DNA from: Malus domestica
Lineage: Eukaryota; Streptophyta; Magnoliopsida; Rosales; Rosaceae
Assembly: GCF_042453785.1 (NCBI RefSeq)
Contig: NC_091675.1
Location: 21,624,501 to 21,688,500, forward strand
Reading direction: 5' to 3'
Length of the DNA stretch: 64,000 nucleotides
Shown: in pieces, positions 10,851 through 22,672 of the stretch
Position numbering within the stretch: the first letter of the stretch is position 1
How the letters are laid out: each line of letters opens with the position of its first letter
The notes under the pieces: generated by a model
The model's input: only the letters and a program-made list of their open reading frames with translations
The model's database searches: none
What the model was told of the DNA's origin: nothing
Program-made: the position numbers and the translations under genes

Positions 10851-12682
10851 AGCCTAACAAGGAATAGATGGACGGCATAGATTTTGAAACAATCCAACGG
10901 TTCAAATTCATTCTAATTATAATTAAAATAATAATATATATATATATAATAATTAAAAATATACATTTTCAGTTCGGTATGGGAATACCGAAATTTTGGG
11001 AAAATCGATTTGGGACATTTTTGGTTTGGCATCGGTATTTTTTTGGTTTGGTTTGGGAATTTTGAGAATTTTTTCCCTCCATATGTAAGACTCATACAGG
11101 TTCCTGCACACAAGACGTTATTTTAAGAAAACAATAACAATGAAATATTTACGTTCTATTTGCAATAATCATAGGCGACCGTGAAAAGAATGGAAGTAAA
11201 GTTTATCTCACATGGAGTATCTGATGGCCTCCCTCAATGGCAGCCTCAGCAGGTAGAAAGTCTTCAACAGCAACTTCCTTGTTCTCATTCTTTTTGTCTA
11301 TCATGGCGTAAGAGTTAAGGGCATGCGGCAAAAACCAGTTCATATTGCAAAGAGACGAACAAAGTTTTTTAATAGATTAATTATCTACTTGAGGTAATTC
11401 ATAACTGTGGAGTCACACGACTCTCAACCGCTTCAATTTAATGGAATGCACGCGATGTAGTAATAGGATACAGTCCTCAAAGAACCGACGAATTTCTGCA
11501 AGGCGATGTGGAGGAATCTCCTTGATGTCAGTGTAATGGCGGAACCCAGGGTCATCCGCACATACTGCAATGATCTTGTCATCCTTTTCACCCTGCAATA
11601 GAACTCATGTTTTCGATAGCTACACCCACTTCTGGATGTATGAAATCAGATCGCTATGAGAGGAAACGATACAAAGAATAAATATTGAAATTCTGATAGC
11701 CAAATGAAAACAGCAGTAAAATAAACAAAACTTCCTTTGCTTGTTACATTAAATTCTTTAAACGCATTGATCTAGTCAAGCATGAGATCGAAACAGGCTT
11801 TCTTACTTGATCAATCATGGGCATTAATCCAATAGCACGAGCACGAAGGAAATAACCAGGTATCACGGGCTCCTATATGGGAGAAAAATCCAAGACTATT
11901 TAATAAGTTCAGTCGAATATACAAGATTAGCTGTTTTGCCATTGAGGAGGGAATTATGTGTCCAAATGACATTACCTGCATCAGTACTAGGACATCCATA
12001 GGATCGCTATCCTCACATATTGTTCGTGGGATGAAACCATAGTTGTGTGGGTAAACAACCGATGAATAAAGCACTCTGTCCACCTGCGTTAAAGAGCCTC
12101 ATGCATTAGTGTCCTCCATGAAAGGCATCAATTTCACACTAGATGCCAATACCCTAGCAAACACTATGATAACAATGTCTACCAAACAACGGTAAATATA
12201 CAGGGCCCATGTTTAAATTTCTCTAACCGTAATGAATAAGCATGGTTAACTAGAGAGGCAACAGCTTATCATTTGGAAAGAAGAAGAATAGTCTTACTAC
12301 TATAAGGCTACTTTTCTTGTCGAGCTCATACTTAACCTTGCTGCCTTTGCCAATTTCAACAACCTGCCACAGAAATTATCACTTGGATTCTTATGTAACT
12401 GGTGTAACAGAATCTTCAGCTAAATATATATATTTTTTGTCATTTATTTTTCAAAAAGTGGGGAAGATTATTTAAGTCATCATCGTCCACTGATAGAAGC
12501 ATTCCACAATCTTATTCTAAAGGGTTTTAAACTCATCCACGGCGACCATATGCAACACATCCATAACTTACATGTTGGATTTGTTAAAGGGTCCTTTTGC
12601 TAAAAGATCAGAACAATAAAAAGACTAAAAGAAAGTTAGAAACAATGACTCACACAGTTGAAAACTGCTGGTGCACCAGGTC

Positions 12683-13657
12683 CTACATAGACGAAAACAT
12701 CAGGCATTATTAACCAAACATGTAAAGTTTAGGTCAAATTATACATGGAGCTCTTGAATACGAGTCTCGCACACACACAACGGAATCTGAGCTTCTCTCA
12801 GCTCACACACATATGCGCACACACAACACAATGAAGTGCAATACTCACACACACACACACTCTATTTCCACAAAAGAATAGTGCAAGTGCCTAACTTGAT
12901 CCACTATATTTCCATTTCCATAATTGTGACTAAGAATCATTGTTGTAAAGTAATGTGACGTTTCATTCCGAAATTTATTGTATTTTACTCACAACAACAA
13001 TGAAATTCCTAAAATGTCTATGAGATGCCACGTAGGCCTTTGGACTTCAATTATCCTTTCACCTTTTCAATCTTATTTGACCATTGTTAAATAGTACTCA
13101 TTTTTACAAACACGTGAGCGCATATGGAACTCGATTCGGAATTATAACGAAAAAATTATATTTGAAACAATGTAAACTTACCTGAGATAAATTCAAATTC
13201 CGAAAAACTGACCTCGTGCAAATGTGCATCACTGCTTGAGCCGGCCTTGTGTTAAACAAATAATTATTTTAGGGTTTTAAAACCTACTCTTGTCAACACC
13301 CATCCATCAGACATCATTCTTTTCCTTTTTTTTAAAATATATTTTCTCTTTCTCTCTCTCTTTCCCTCCGTTGAAATCACTCTCTATCTCTCCATTCTCT
13401 TTCTGCACTCTCGAGCTCACACTCCATCTAACAGAGAGAGAGAGAGAGAGAACCAACACTATCGCCCTAATCCCTTCACAAATTGAACTCCAAAACCATG
13501 AAACCTTAACCTCTAGGACGAGAGGAAACTAGTCATACCATTGCATGTGCCATCGGAGCACTGGGCAGTGACCTGCCATTAGACCCAATAGCTTCAAGCT
13601 CTCATCTTCAATCTCAGGTGAGATTATTTTCCTTCTCTTCGAGTTCTGGGTTCCTAT
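12683..13657. other. No gene; simple repeats
   Basis: Where the missing first exons of the pyrophosphatase should lie I find no matching coding sequence. There are CA runs (about 12768-12862), a GA run (13431-13452), and a segment near 12874-12945 that resembles 22437-22480 (shared phrases AGAATAGTGCAAGTGCC and TTGTGACTAAGA). A short exon-like stretch ends in a GTGAG donor at about 13620 but matches no family I know. Confidence 0.45.
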
Positions 13658-14790
13658 TGTTAGATGAAGTCAAGCTCACATTGTTATTCCCGCGACTTGA
13701 GGATTTCATCAGTTCAAACTCTTATCCTTTAGCTGTTCCTAGTTTATAGGATTTTGTTTTCAAATGTTTGTTGTAAGTCAAGCTGCGCATGCAGTATTCT
13801 GCTATCTAATTGTATATTTGAAAGCTCTATGTTTCTCGGGTTTTCAAACCCTTTCTGTAATCCTCAAGTTAATATAAATATATGCATCCCATCATTAATT
13901 GGGTATGCAATTGAAGTGAAAGTTTGAGTTCTGAAGTTTTACATGGTATTGAGCCATACTGTCTAACGACTCGATCCAGTTTTTTTTTTTTCCCACGCTT
14001 CAATGGCTGAAAGCAATGGCAACTCCTCCAATTCTACCACACCTCATACCACCAATCATTTCCATCATTTCTCCACTGTTGTCAACATTAAGCTTCATAG
14101 AACCAACTACCCACTGTGGTTGGCTCAAATTCTCCCAATTCTCAAAAGTAGAGATCTGTTGGGGTATGTGGATGGTACCTCATTGTGTCATCCCAAACAC
14201 ATGCCGGGTGTTACCATTGTCAATCCAGAATATGCTGCATGGGTCCAACAGGATCAAATGATCCTTAAATGGCTCCTTGATTGTTTATGTACTGTTTACT
14301 GTGGCAAGCAAGAGGACTGCATGTGCCACTTGAGAAGTTTTGGAGCAGAGGTATGCCTCCACATCACAAAACCGAATTTTGTTCCTGCGAAATGAGTTGC
14401 TGCAGACAAAGAAACGTGATCTCTCTGTTGCGGATTACCTGGATCACATGAATGTGATAGCTGATAACCTTGCCCTAGCTAGGCAACCTGTGAATGATGA
14501 TGAACTCGTACAGATTGTGTTGAACAATCTAAGACCTGCATTTGAAATGACGGTGAGTGCTACTTAAGCTCGGGATTCTCCCATTACTTATCCCACTCTT
14601 GAGGCACTTATATTGACAATTGAATGAAGAATGGCGGACCAACATTCTTCCTTGGCTGAGACTGCATTTGTGAATGCTTTTGTTGCTGCTTGAGGCCGTG
14701 GCGATGGAAGGTCGCATGGAACTGGGAGATGTGCCTTTCCATCCAACCGTGGCGTCCCTGTGTTTGAATTGAATTTTCTGTTGGATTTGA
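13658..14790 (+). mobile_element. Truncated Copia element (LTR + gag fossil)
   Basis: A left LTR at 13658-13943 (TGTTAGATG to TTTACA, TG..CA ends) is followed at once by a Met-tRNA-type primer site (TGGTATTGAGCC). A Copia gag region runs from 14003 to about 14760 with the NIKLHRTNYPLWLAQ and LSVADYLDHMN segments. It is broken in several places. There is no protease, integrase or RT and no right LTR; the sequence runs into a MITE. It is an old fragment of a different family from the element at 245-5137. Confidence 0.75.
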
Positions 14791-14798
14791 GCTTTAAT

Positions 14799-15225
14799 GG
14801 GGGTGTATTCAATTGGGATTTTAAGGGATTTTAATTCTTTTAATGAATCTAGGGGTATTCAATCAGGATTTTAAGTGATTCTCTGAAATTCTAGGTGTAT
14901 TCAATTAGAATTTTAAAATAGTTTATTAAAATCTTTAGAAATCCAGGTGTATTCAATTAAGATTTTAAAGAAGTTTATAACATTCTAAGTGTATTCAATT
15001 AGAAATTGATTTTAAAGAATTTGAGAAAGTTGAGGAATTAGAGGGAATTTGAGAGATTTCGTAGTGTATTTTAAGTATCCACAAATCTCACCTCATCCCA
15101 TGAGATTTCGAGGGAATTGAATCAAAATTTTATATGGAATCTCTACAAATCAATTAAACTCCATAAAAATCCATGGATTTATAAATCCATTAAAATCTCT
15201 CACATTTTCAATTGAATACACCCCC
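14799..15225. mobile_element. MITE with repeated terminal motif
   Basis: A 427-bp element with near-perfect terminal inverted repeats (GGGGGTGTATTCAATTGGG left; inverted at 15203-15225), flanked by TTTAAT on both sides (14793-14798 and 15226-15231). Inside, the terminal motif GTATTCAATT recurs in direct orientation at about 14855, 14898, 14949 and 14991, spaced roughly 42-52 bp. No protein is encoded. The superfamily is uncertain. Confidence 0.75.
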
Positions 15226-15231
15226 TTTAAT

Positions 15232-17366
15232 TTGTGTGTTATGAGGCATCTTTTTTCGAGCAAACTCTGGTGAGTTTGTGATTTCTGGAGCTCGTGATCA
15301 ACTCGAATCAATTCCAGGTATTTATATATTCTCTTGCATGTAAATTTTAGTTAGAAGTTACTGAGATTTGACATGCATGTACTGTGCTTCCTATTTCCAG
15401 AACCCGGTGAAGGCTTTCGAAGGGAATCCATTGAATCCGAGGTGGATTCGACCCCTAATTTACCTAAATATATTTTAGGTAAGTCTTTGAGTTTCTCAGA
15501 TTGTATTTTCTAAGATTTGGAAGTTGAATTCATGGAGTTTGGGACTAAATTCATGCTCTGCAACTCTATGGAATTTTCTCTAGTTTCCGGCAAAGGACCT
15601 ATGGGCTGCAGGCCATTTCTCGACCATTTCTCGACCATTTCCAGCCACTACTTGACCCAATATTGTTATGGCTTGAATGCTTACTCTCCAAGCTTCATTA
15701 TGGTAATTAGATGGTAAGTTTTGGTTGAGTTTTGATCCCAAAACGGAGCCGGAGAAGTTTTCCGGCCATAATTCTCATATCCAGCTTTCTTCTTCATTTG
15801 GGTTCGGCAGGTGTGACTCGCGAGCCCAATTGGGTCCGACCCGACTTGATAAAAAAATGAAGCCCAACCCAAATCCAAGAATTGGCCCAAGCCAATGACT
15901 CGTTAACCCTAATCGGGATTCGACCCTGTACAGAAAGAAAAAAGAAAAAAGGGCCTAAGCCCAAACCTTTGGGCCATTGTTCCAGCTCCGCCCATTTCCG
16001 AAATGGACTCAGAATATTCTGGAATATCCTTGGAATATTTCTTGTGTTGACTTTTTCAAAATTTTCTTGGAAGCCCTCCTAGGCTAATTTTGACACTCCG
16101 AGTCCATTTTTGACATCCATTTAGGAAAATTTTGAAATTTTAACATAGTTGACCATCGATGTGTCTTGGTTGACTTTTAGGGTTGATCGTTGACTTTTTA
16201 CAAAATTTGCCCATGACCCCTCTTTACTTATTTCGACGCTCTGATTATAAATCTGCACTCCGTTTTCTCAAATTTGGTCGTCTAAGTTGAGTTTTACCAA
16301 TGGGTCCCAATATTATGTTTATGTGCGATTAGTATCAGAGACTCTGACTTTCTTAGCTTGAAAGGATGTGAAATCGCAAGTACGTGTGAGTGGATCTTTT
16401 TATTTTTATGTATATATGTGTATGTGATTTTTTCCGACGACTGCTTTTATATATTATGATATGACATGCCATGTTTAGCTTTACAAATAGACTTTTCGTG
16501 CACTTTATGTTTTTAATACTATTTGTGAGCATAAACTGTGGCATGACATCCTTGCATTTTATCTGCTCATTACTACATGTTTGCACAGTGTCTCTTAGCT
16601 ATTTGTACTGTCTTGGGCCAAAGACTAGCTTCACATGTAGTTCCATCGTTTACATTCGCTTTGGATCTAGAGTTAGGTGCCAGCCTGTCCTTTTGTGTGA
16701 TGTTTTGAACTCGTATGTGATGCAATTAGCGCAACTCACGTGATGTAGTACTAGAATGTAAAATTTACACCTAGCATGTTCCATTGTTTGAATATCTCTG
16801 CAATGGACTTATGTGCCTACATAAATTAATGAGCATTGATTTTTTGAAATAATGATTTGAGAATTGATGTTGAGATACCTTGTTGTTATGCCTACAACCT
16901 TTTAGCTCATTTGTGATGCAAGGTACCTATTATATACTATTATTATAATATTTTTAGGAAACCATATACTTGTTTTACAGTGAGGGGTTACAATTTCGAA
17001 AAGGTTTTACAAAACTTTATTTTTCAGGCTCACTCACCCTTGTTTTTCGCCCTTCTAGGATTTTAGTGGTAGATGTTTCGTGACGACGAGGATTGTTGGT
17101 AAAAGTTGTTACATATGAGACTTCTCATTTCGGTATAAATGTCCTTACTTTTCTTTTACTGCAATTTATCTATGCTCTGACATCACTTGTGTGATATGAG
17201 TTCAATACCGCTCACATACACACTTTAAATTAGTCACTTTTAGGTTTTAATTTATTCACATTTTCCACATCACTACACTTTATGACTTCGTCACCTTCTA
17301 GGTGTCGACTAACACATTGCGATTTAGGTGTCCAGGTGGACATTCTGGGTTGAGGTGTGTTAGTCA
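15232..17366 (+). mobile_element. Gypsy-type LTR remnant
   Basis: Non-coding, about 2.1 kb. Its last ~170 bp (17200-17366, including TTCCACATCACTACACTTTA and the tail near GGTGTGTTAGTCA) is the reverse complement of the start of the repeat at 55868-56030, so both belong to one LTR family, here in plus orientation. TTGAC-rich stretches (16041-16200) and AGGTGTCGACTAACAC near the end also match. No interior region or partner LTR is seen, so this is a solo or truncated LTR; the left border is uncertain. Confidence 0.6.
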
Positions 17367-17628
17367 AGTAAAGCCAACTACACTGGCCGATCTACGAAGA
17401 GTGAGTTTATATCTTTTGCTAACAATGATGAGTTTTACAGATGTTTATGCTTCAATCTAGCTCTTATAAAGGCAAATTGCAACAAATATCGAAAGAAGAT
17501 TAGGGCAAAGTACGTAAGACAAAGTGGTGGAAATTGGGCAACATCGTCATTCCAACATAAACATTACATTTCCCATGTCAACCATTAGTTGGCTCAAAAC
17601 CATCATAACGTAAGTTATCCCACACTAA

Positions 17629-18316
17629 GGCCATCTCCAATTGATCATGCCATATGGCTATAGGCTATTTTATAGCTCGAAATGAGGAAAAAAATCATCT
17701 CAAATGAAGGTCCATGCCAAAGAAAAAAGTAACCCATTGGGCCAAACTCCATCCTATGGCCATCGGGCTGGGCAATTGAAGCCATCCAGCCAACCTGAAA
17801 AGCTTGTCCCAACTATCAGCAACCCACATGCTAGCTGACGTTTGCTAGTCGTTGGATTATATTTTTTTTTTAAAGATGAAATTTAAAATAAAATTTTTAA
17901 AAATCTAATTTTTTTTTCCCTATAAATATCTAAGTCAATTTTACACTATTTCTCACATCATTTTCATCATTTCGTACTATCTTACCTTATTTTATTTTAA
18001 TTCTTCACATTCTTTAAACTCCTAACCGAATTTTTTTTTCGGAAGCAAAACAAACATAGCATTCCGAAAAAAATATTAAGATTATATAAAGATAAGAAAT
18101 ATGGAGAGTTACTCATTTATAAATATGGTAATTTAATTCAATTAATCAATAAAGTTAAAGAACAAAAAATAATAAATTATTGATGGGCTAAAAAACAGTT
18201 TCCTTCGTTTGGAGATGATATATGAAGTGGCATGATGGTGTTTATTAAAAAATAATTTCTTGTCGGGCTATAATTTAGACGGGAGCTAGACATAGCCCTT
18301 TTAGTTAGAGATGACC
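17629..18316. mobile_element. MITE, PIF/Harbinger-like, TAA target site
   Basis: 688 bp with inverted ends GGCCATCTCCAATTG (left) and, inverted, GGTCATCTCTAACTAA (right), flanked by TAA (17626-17628 and 18317-18319). The interior has a block (about 17921-17990, CCTATAAATATCTAAGTCAA then TCTCACATCATTTTCATCAT) that recurs in inverted orientation in the element at 49580-50034. Non-coding. Confidence 0.65.
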
Positions 18317-18469
18317 TAATAAAACATAGCCTATCAACCTAAAGAGACACAAGTCAATTAGTCACCCACAATATAATGTATAAGATAATAATGCACTTCT
18401 CTACGTTAATCTATGAGTTTGCCATTGATTGTACTTAATTTAGTGCATATAAGAGCGATTAGTTTAGGT

Positions 18470-18551
18470 TAACCACATTATTGCTAGCCCATTATGAAGC
18501 TAAGATAACCTTTTCCTTTAATGTAGATAATATCATTTGTTAAAAAAAAAG
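18470..18551 (+). mobile_element. SINE 3' fragment
   Basis: The phrase ATTATGAAGCTAAGATAACC through ATGTAGATAATATCATTTGT followed by an A tract matches the 3' half of the SINEs at 22482-22672 and 36443-36606. No box A or B is retained. Confidence 0.5.
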
Positions 18552-19176
18552 ACGATTAGTTCTCGTGGTGGAGCAATATTTAGGATCAAAGTTCAATTCT
18601 TGTCTTTAATTATCGTGAAATAAAAAGAATGACAATTAAGTACTATGATGTTAAATGTTGAGTGCTTATGAATTCAACGGTTTTGTAAAGATCTTGTAGC
18701 TTAAGTTTTTAAGCGCGTTGACTCATTTACTCGAAATCTCGTGTTCAAATTCGATATTTTGAAAGCCCTATACGTGAGCCTGGGCCTCATTGACCCGGCC
18801 TGTTAATGTTATAAGCCTACTCAACAGTCGTAAATTCATCGTCGTCTTCCAAGTTTCGTCCACTTCTCGAAACCCTAACTCAATCACCAGGTAATCTTAT
18901 CTCTCGCTGATCCTACATTCATTTGTGCTTGATTTAGGTTAAACCGCAGCACTTAATTTAATTCGTTCACTGATTTATGCACAAGAACAAATCTGTATCC
19001 CCTGTTTGTTTCCCGAGAAAATGAGAGAGAAATTCGATTCGTACAATAATTTTTTTTTTATCATTTATGCTATCTTGAGCAAACAAATCAAGTAGATTTA
19101 TTATTAGGTCAGCTTCCAAAAACGAAAAGACTGTAATTTTTGCTGCTATTTATCTTTTGGGTAGAATCGAAACTTG

Positions 19177-20745
19177 ATGGAGGGACTTGGAAGCGAGGGC
19201 GGAGCAGCGGCGGCGCCACTGGCCCAATGGCGGAGCGATTTTGCGAGAGCATTCCAGTACTATTTGGATCGGTCAACGCCTCACACTGTGAATAGGTGGC
19301 TAGGAACCCTAGTTGTGGCAATGATTTACATTCTGCGTGTGTACTATGTTCAGGGGTTCTATGTTGTCTCCTATGGTCTGGGGATCTACATCTTGAATCT
19401 CTTGATCGGTTTCTTCTCCCCGAAGGTTGATCCGGAGCTTGAGTCCTTGGATGGCGCTTCATTGCCAACAAGTGGTTCTGATGAGTTTAAGCCTTTTGTC
19501 CGCCGCCTTCCTGAGTTTAAGTTCTGGTAAATTACTTTCATCCTTTTGCAGCTTTGTTTCATATGTGCAGTGATGGTATTAAAACTAGTATTGCGTGGTT
19601 CGGTGTGATCTCTTATGTTCGGGGCTCATTTTGATGGAAACCCCCCTTTCCATATGTTGTGAATGTTAAGGGATGCGTGCATGTAGCTTGTAGTGGTAAA
19701 TGCTTCAAGTGTCTGTTCTAGAGACTATGATTTCTTATTTTCAGGTAGGGGCAACATCTTTCCCTATTTTGATGAAAAACCCCTTTCCATATGTTCTGTA
19801 TGCTAAGGGATGTGTAAATGCTTCAAGTGTCTTCCAATAATGCCAGGGACGGTGGGAACTTCTTGATTAACAAACAATCAGTCTGCTATTTTCCCTGTGT
19901 ATTTAGTTCAACTTACTTAGAAATGTATGTAAATATTCCCTCTTTAGAGAAGGGTTTTAATGCTTTTCACTCTATCCATAGAAATCCGTTTTGACTTTGA
20001 ATAATGATGGAAGTAGTTCTTAACTACTGAAGGATGGTTCTACAGTTGAAATGGTGTCCTAGTCGATATTGCTTATTGGTTTGCAGCCATCAGGTTGTAG
20101 GAGTTATAATCAAGAAATGAATTTTAAATTTCGTGTTGCCACCTGATTCATGTGCCCGGTAGTTAGGGTCCAATACCTTGACTTATGTGAGAAGTTCTTG
20201 CATATGGGTGTCTATTGTCTGGTATGCTAGATTTCTCGGCTTCATGACTAAAATGGTTCACCTCACAAAATGAAAAGCATTTAGGAATTACGAAGCTGAA
20301 TTGTCTCTTATTCTTTACATACAATTGTTTAAAAAAATCTTGGGAGAGTTTAATGCACTGATGTTGTATTGATTTTGGATCCTTTATTTTCCCTTAGAAA
20401 CGAAATTGTTTGATGTTTTTCAGGTATTCCATCACAAAGGCATTTGTTATTGCATTCATCATGACCTTTATTTCTCTGCTGGATGTACCCGTTTTCTGGC
20501 CAATACTGCTATGCTACTGGATTGTTCTGTTTGTCCTCACAATGAAACGACAAATCCTACACATGATCAAATACAAATATGTCCCGTTTGATATCGGAAA
20601 GAGGGTGAGTCAACATATTCTCATGCTTTCTCCTCATCTTTGTGGTTGGCCCTCATTGTAGGTCATTCATTCCTTACCATGAATGTAAACTAATTATTAT
20701 ACTGTCTCCATTTGTTTTTGACAGCGGTACTCTGGAAAGAAGTAG
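19177..20745 (+). CDS. RER1: RER1 Golgi-to-ER retrieval receptor, copy 1
   Basis: Three coding exons, 19177-19526, 20424-20604 and 20725-20745, give 183 residues. RER1 is a four-membrane-span protein of the cis-Golgi that returns ER membrane proteins via COPI vesicles. Visible: [20 protein letters not shown] and NRWLGTLV before TM1-2, [15 protein letters not shown] and [20 protein letters not shown] for TM3-4, [14 protein letters not shown], and a short C-terminus ending in two lysines (YSGKK). A 5'-UTR intron is likely (donor after 18891, acceptor TTTTGGGTAG near 19162). The ATG at 19177 gives the family's N-terminus. It is intact, with about nine amino-acid differences from copy 2. Confidence 0.95.
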
Positions 20746-21433
20746 AGTCTGAATGGGAGCGGTTTATCTACAAATCCAAAAACTAAAATGGTGCTGATTT
20801 GTAGAACCTTGTGCTAAAGCAAAATGATAAATTTGGGTTCTTCAGTATGTTTTGAAGGTAATGTTCATTCAATATATTTGTACATGTGCTAGACTCTCTA
20901 GTTTAGAAGAAGTGGATGACAGGTCTTGTCAGGATGCCCTGATAGTTAATCTTCCATAGGCCTTATCAGGGTTGGAGGTGCACTGCTTTCCGTCAAACAT
21001 TGCCTATCAGATTAAATTAGACATTGTTGAAACAGCATTAGACCTGGTGCCACGGCTAACAGCTGTCTATGTTGTAGTGTTTTTGTGTGCGTGTTGGGGG
21101 CATTGATTGACCCATTGTGTTTGATGCAAGCAAAGCATGATAAGATGTTTCATGTTCAGGTGGGTGTGTTTTCATTCTCGCATGCATAAATAATGTTCAC
21201 TTGCTTTTCGTTGTTCATGTTAAAAGACACACTCATATGACTAAACTGAGAATGAGTACGCTGGTTTCTTTTAGCGTAAACAAGAGAGCATGTCATTTTA
21301 TATCTAAAGGTTCAGGGTCATTTGTGTTTGGTTCGTTCTGATTTTCCCAGTAGTAGACTGCTGTAACACAATCTTGATAAAAACCCATACATAGGCGGAA
21401 AGTAACGATCAACTCTCAACAGGGGCACATAAA

Positions 21434-22340
21434 CTACACATACAGGCGGTTGTTGGAACTCTTTCTGGTGTATGCTCATGAACTTGGCCACAAATTCTGC
21501 ATAATATAACCAGTAAACTAGTACAAGAGTGGATGAAGGATTTTGATGGCTTGCATATGTTACCTTCTAGTTTCGGTAACGCACTCGTTCCTGCCGGGAG
21601 CCTTTTGTCCTGCAAGGACAACATTTGAGTCGGTTCGTTTTCTCCAAGAGCAGAAAGAAGGTACCAGGTAGAGAGCTTATTAAATAAGCATGCCAGTAAT
21701 AGAGTTCCCTCTTAGAACTAGCATCTACTCCCTTTTAGGAACTGTTCCATGAGCTTCTGCATTTCGGAAAATGCAAACTCTGTTAGACAAATATACTTTG
21801 GCGATTAAGTAGATATGAACACAAATTTTGAAACTTTTGAAACTTTCCCCGGATGAAAAATAACCTGACAAAAGATTAATACGGAAAATCAATTCAGATA
21901 TTGCGGGATGCTGTTAGATGAACGGTGTAACTGAGTTAGATGTGGAATCCGTCGTGGATTTCGCATTTGTCAACGACTATGAGATTCAGATCAACCAACG
22001 CATGTCAATGAAATGATTACATCTTTCTTAGGTGATGGATCAGCTAGGATTTCTGAAGCAAGTTCAAACAGCACCTCTTCCAATCCAATTGGAATCGGGT
22101 GTTCTTTCTCCACAAAGCAGAGCTGCTTATATAGGTCAAGCTCCATGTATTTTTGTGTTTGAAGTAAAGAACTAACAATTAAAAAGTTCGGAGTATCGAT
22201 ACTGAAACACCTTAAAAAATCTTCGTTTTTGCAGTATGTTCACTTGTGTGCCTTGCATGCTTCAAGAGCCAAAACCCATGATCGCTTTTCTCATATCGTG
22301 CTTCCATTTTTGGCATGACCATAGAAAGTTCACATGGAGT
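21434..22340 (-). pseudogene. RFC3-like gene, decayed 3' end (duplicate)
   Basis: Minus-strand blocks resemble exons 11 to 6 of the intact RFC3-like gene at 25633-29337, in the same order and spacing. The last exon (about 21434-21500) reads [15 protein letters not shown]; the next preserves RLPAGTSALPKLE; then KLMEQFL; then SSGESF-like exon 8; then [20 protein letters not shown] near 22040-22110; and part of exon 6 at about 22230-22330. Small frame-disrupting changes are present, and all exons encoding the ATPase core are absent. It arose with the RER1 segmental duplication. Confidence 0.85.
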
Positions 22341-22481
22341 TGGTTTCCATGGGCGAATTACAACACATGTTGTAGAGAGATATATACGTGAAATGCCAAA
22401 AATTTCATGAGAAAATAACACGTTTTGATGCCACAAAAAGAATAGTGCAAGTGCCGACTGCATATTTGTGACTAAGAGTGA

Positions 22482-22672
22482 TTGTCTTTTCTATTTTTTT
22501 ATTTTTTTGAACGAACGATATTATCTACACTAAAAGGGAGAGGGGTGGGCTTAGCCTCACAATAGGGTAGCAATAGTGTGATTCAAATCCGCATTTGGAG
22601 AGAATCGAACCTAAGACCTCTTACTTACAAGTGAAGATGAATACTACTAGACCATATCACTAAGTGGCAAAT
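22482..22672 (-). mobile_element. tRNA-derived SINE with A-rich tail
   Basis: On the minus strand: a box A-like TGGTCTAGTAG, box B TAGGTTCGATTCTC, a body ending ...GATAATATCGTTCGTT, then an A-rich tail (inverted: CTATTTTTTTATTTTTTTGA at 22488-22508). Imperfect target duplications of about 12 bp flank it (GTGATTGTCTTT on the left, ATGATTATCTTT on the right). It is the best preserved of three members of this family here. Confidence 0.8.

Larger units (their letters stand above)
8910..11083. mobile_element. hAT-like non-autonomous element in a coding exon
   Basis: About 2.17 kb flanked by TGTAAGAC (8902-8909 and 11084-11091), an 8-bp duplication as for hAT; the match extends to 10 bp (ATGTAAGACT), so a Mutator-like 9-10 bp duplication is the alternative. 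The left end TAGGGGTGGC and the inverted right end TATGGAGGG are weakly alike. Both ends carry palindromic GGTATGGGAT/CCGAAATTTTGGG-like subterminal motifs (8920-9060 and 10965-11070). Removing the element rejoins the last exon of the pyrophosphatase. The interior contains spliced-gene-like segments rather than a transposase. Confidence 0.8.
8882..12682 (-). pseudogene. Soluble inorganic pyrophosphatase, truncated and transposon-split
   Basis: Recognisable exons (minus strand): 12654-12682, 12298-12363, 11976-12083, 11807-11872, 11472-11592, about 11213-11297, and a last exon split into 11083-11103 and 8882-8910. Intact copies of this cytosolic family hydrolyse PPi to phosphate with Mg2+; the signature [11 protein letters not shown] is kept, as are [11 protein letters not shown] and [16 protein letters not shown]. 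Three defects are visible. First, the N-terminal exons (region ending HPWHDLEIG in relatives) are absent from the upstream 600 bp. Second, a 4-bp tandem duplication (GAGG, near 11230) shifts frame after LPAEAAIE. Third, a 2.2 kb element sits inside the last exon, separating NLYESY from VESLR and the stop at 8882-8884. I therefore call it a pseudogene, although the middle exons and splice sites are well preserved, so decay is recent. Confidence 0.85.
18620..22340. repeat. Segmental duplication, unit 1
   Basis: Matches 22975-26560 in order: a non-coding leader (phrases ATTCGATATTTTGAAAGCC and ACGTGAGCCTGGG occur in both), the whole RER1 gene, its 3' flank, and the 3' exons of an RFC3-like gene on the minus strand. 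The start codons of the two RER1 copies are 4437 bp apart. Identity is highest in RER1 exons. Unit 1 stops inside RFC3-like exon 6. Confidence 0.85.

Noticed and set aside
13180-13250. First exon of the pyrophosphatase gene
   Set aside because: A donor-like GTAAG follows an open stretch on the minus strand, but the sequence does not resemble the conserved N-terminus and does not fit the required phase.
13500-13620. Possible coding exon ending in a GTGAG donor
   Set aside because: The frame has no family match, and no following exon could be found before the Copia LTR.
18600-18780. Further SINE upstream of RER1 copy 1
   Set aside because: Box B-like GTTCAAATTC is present, but the segment is part of the segmental duplication and no full SINE structure is visible.
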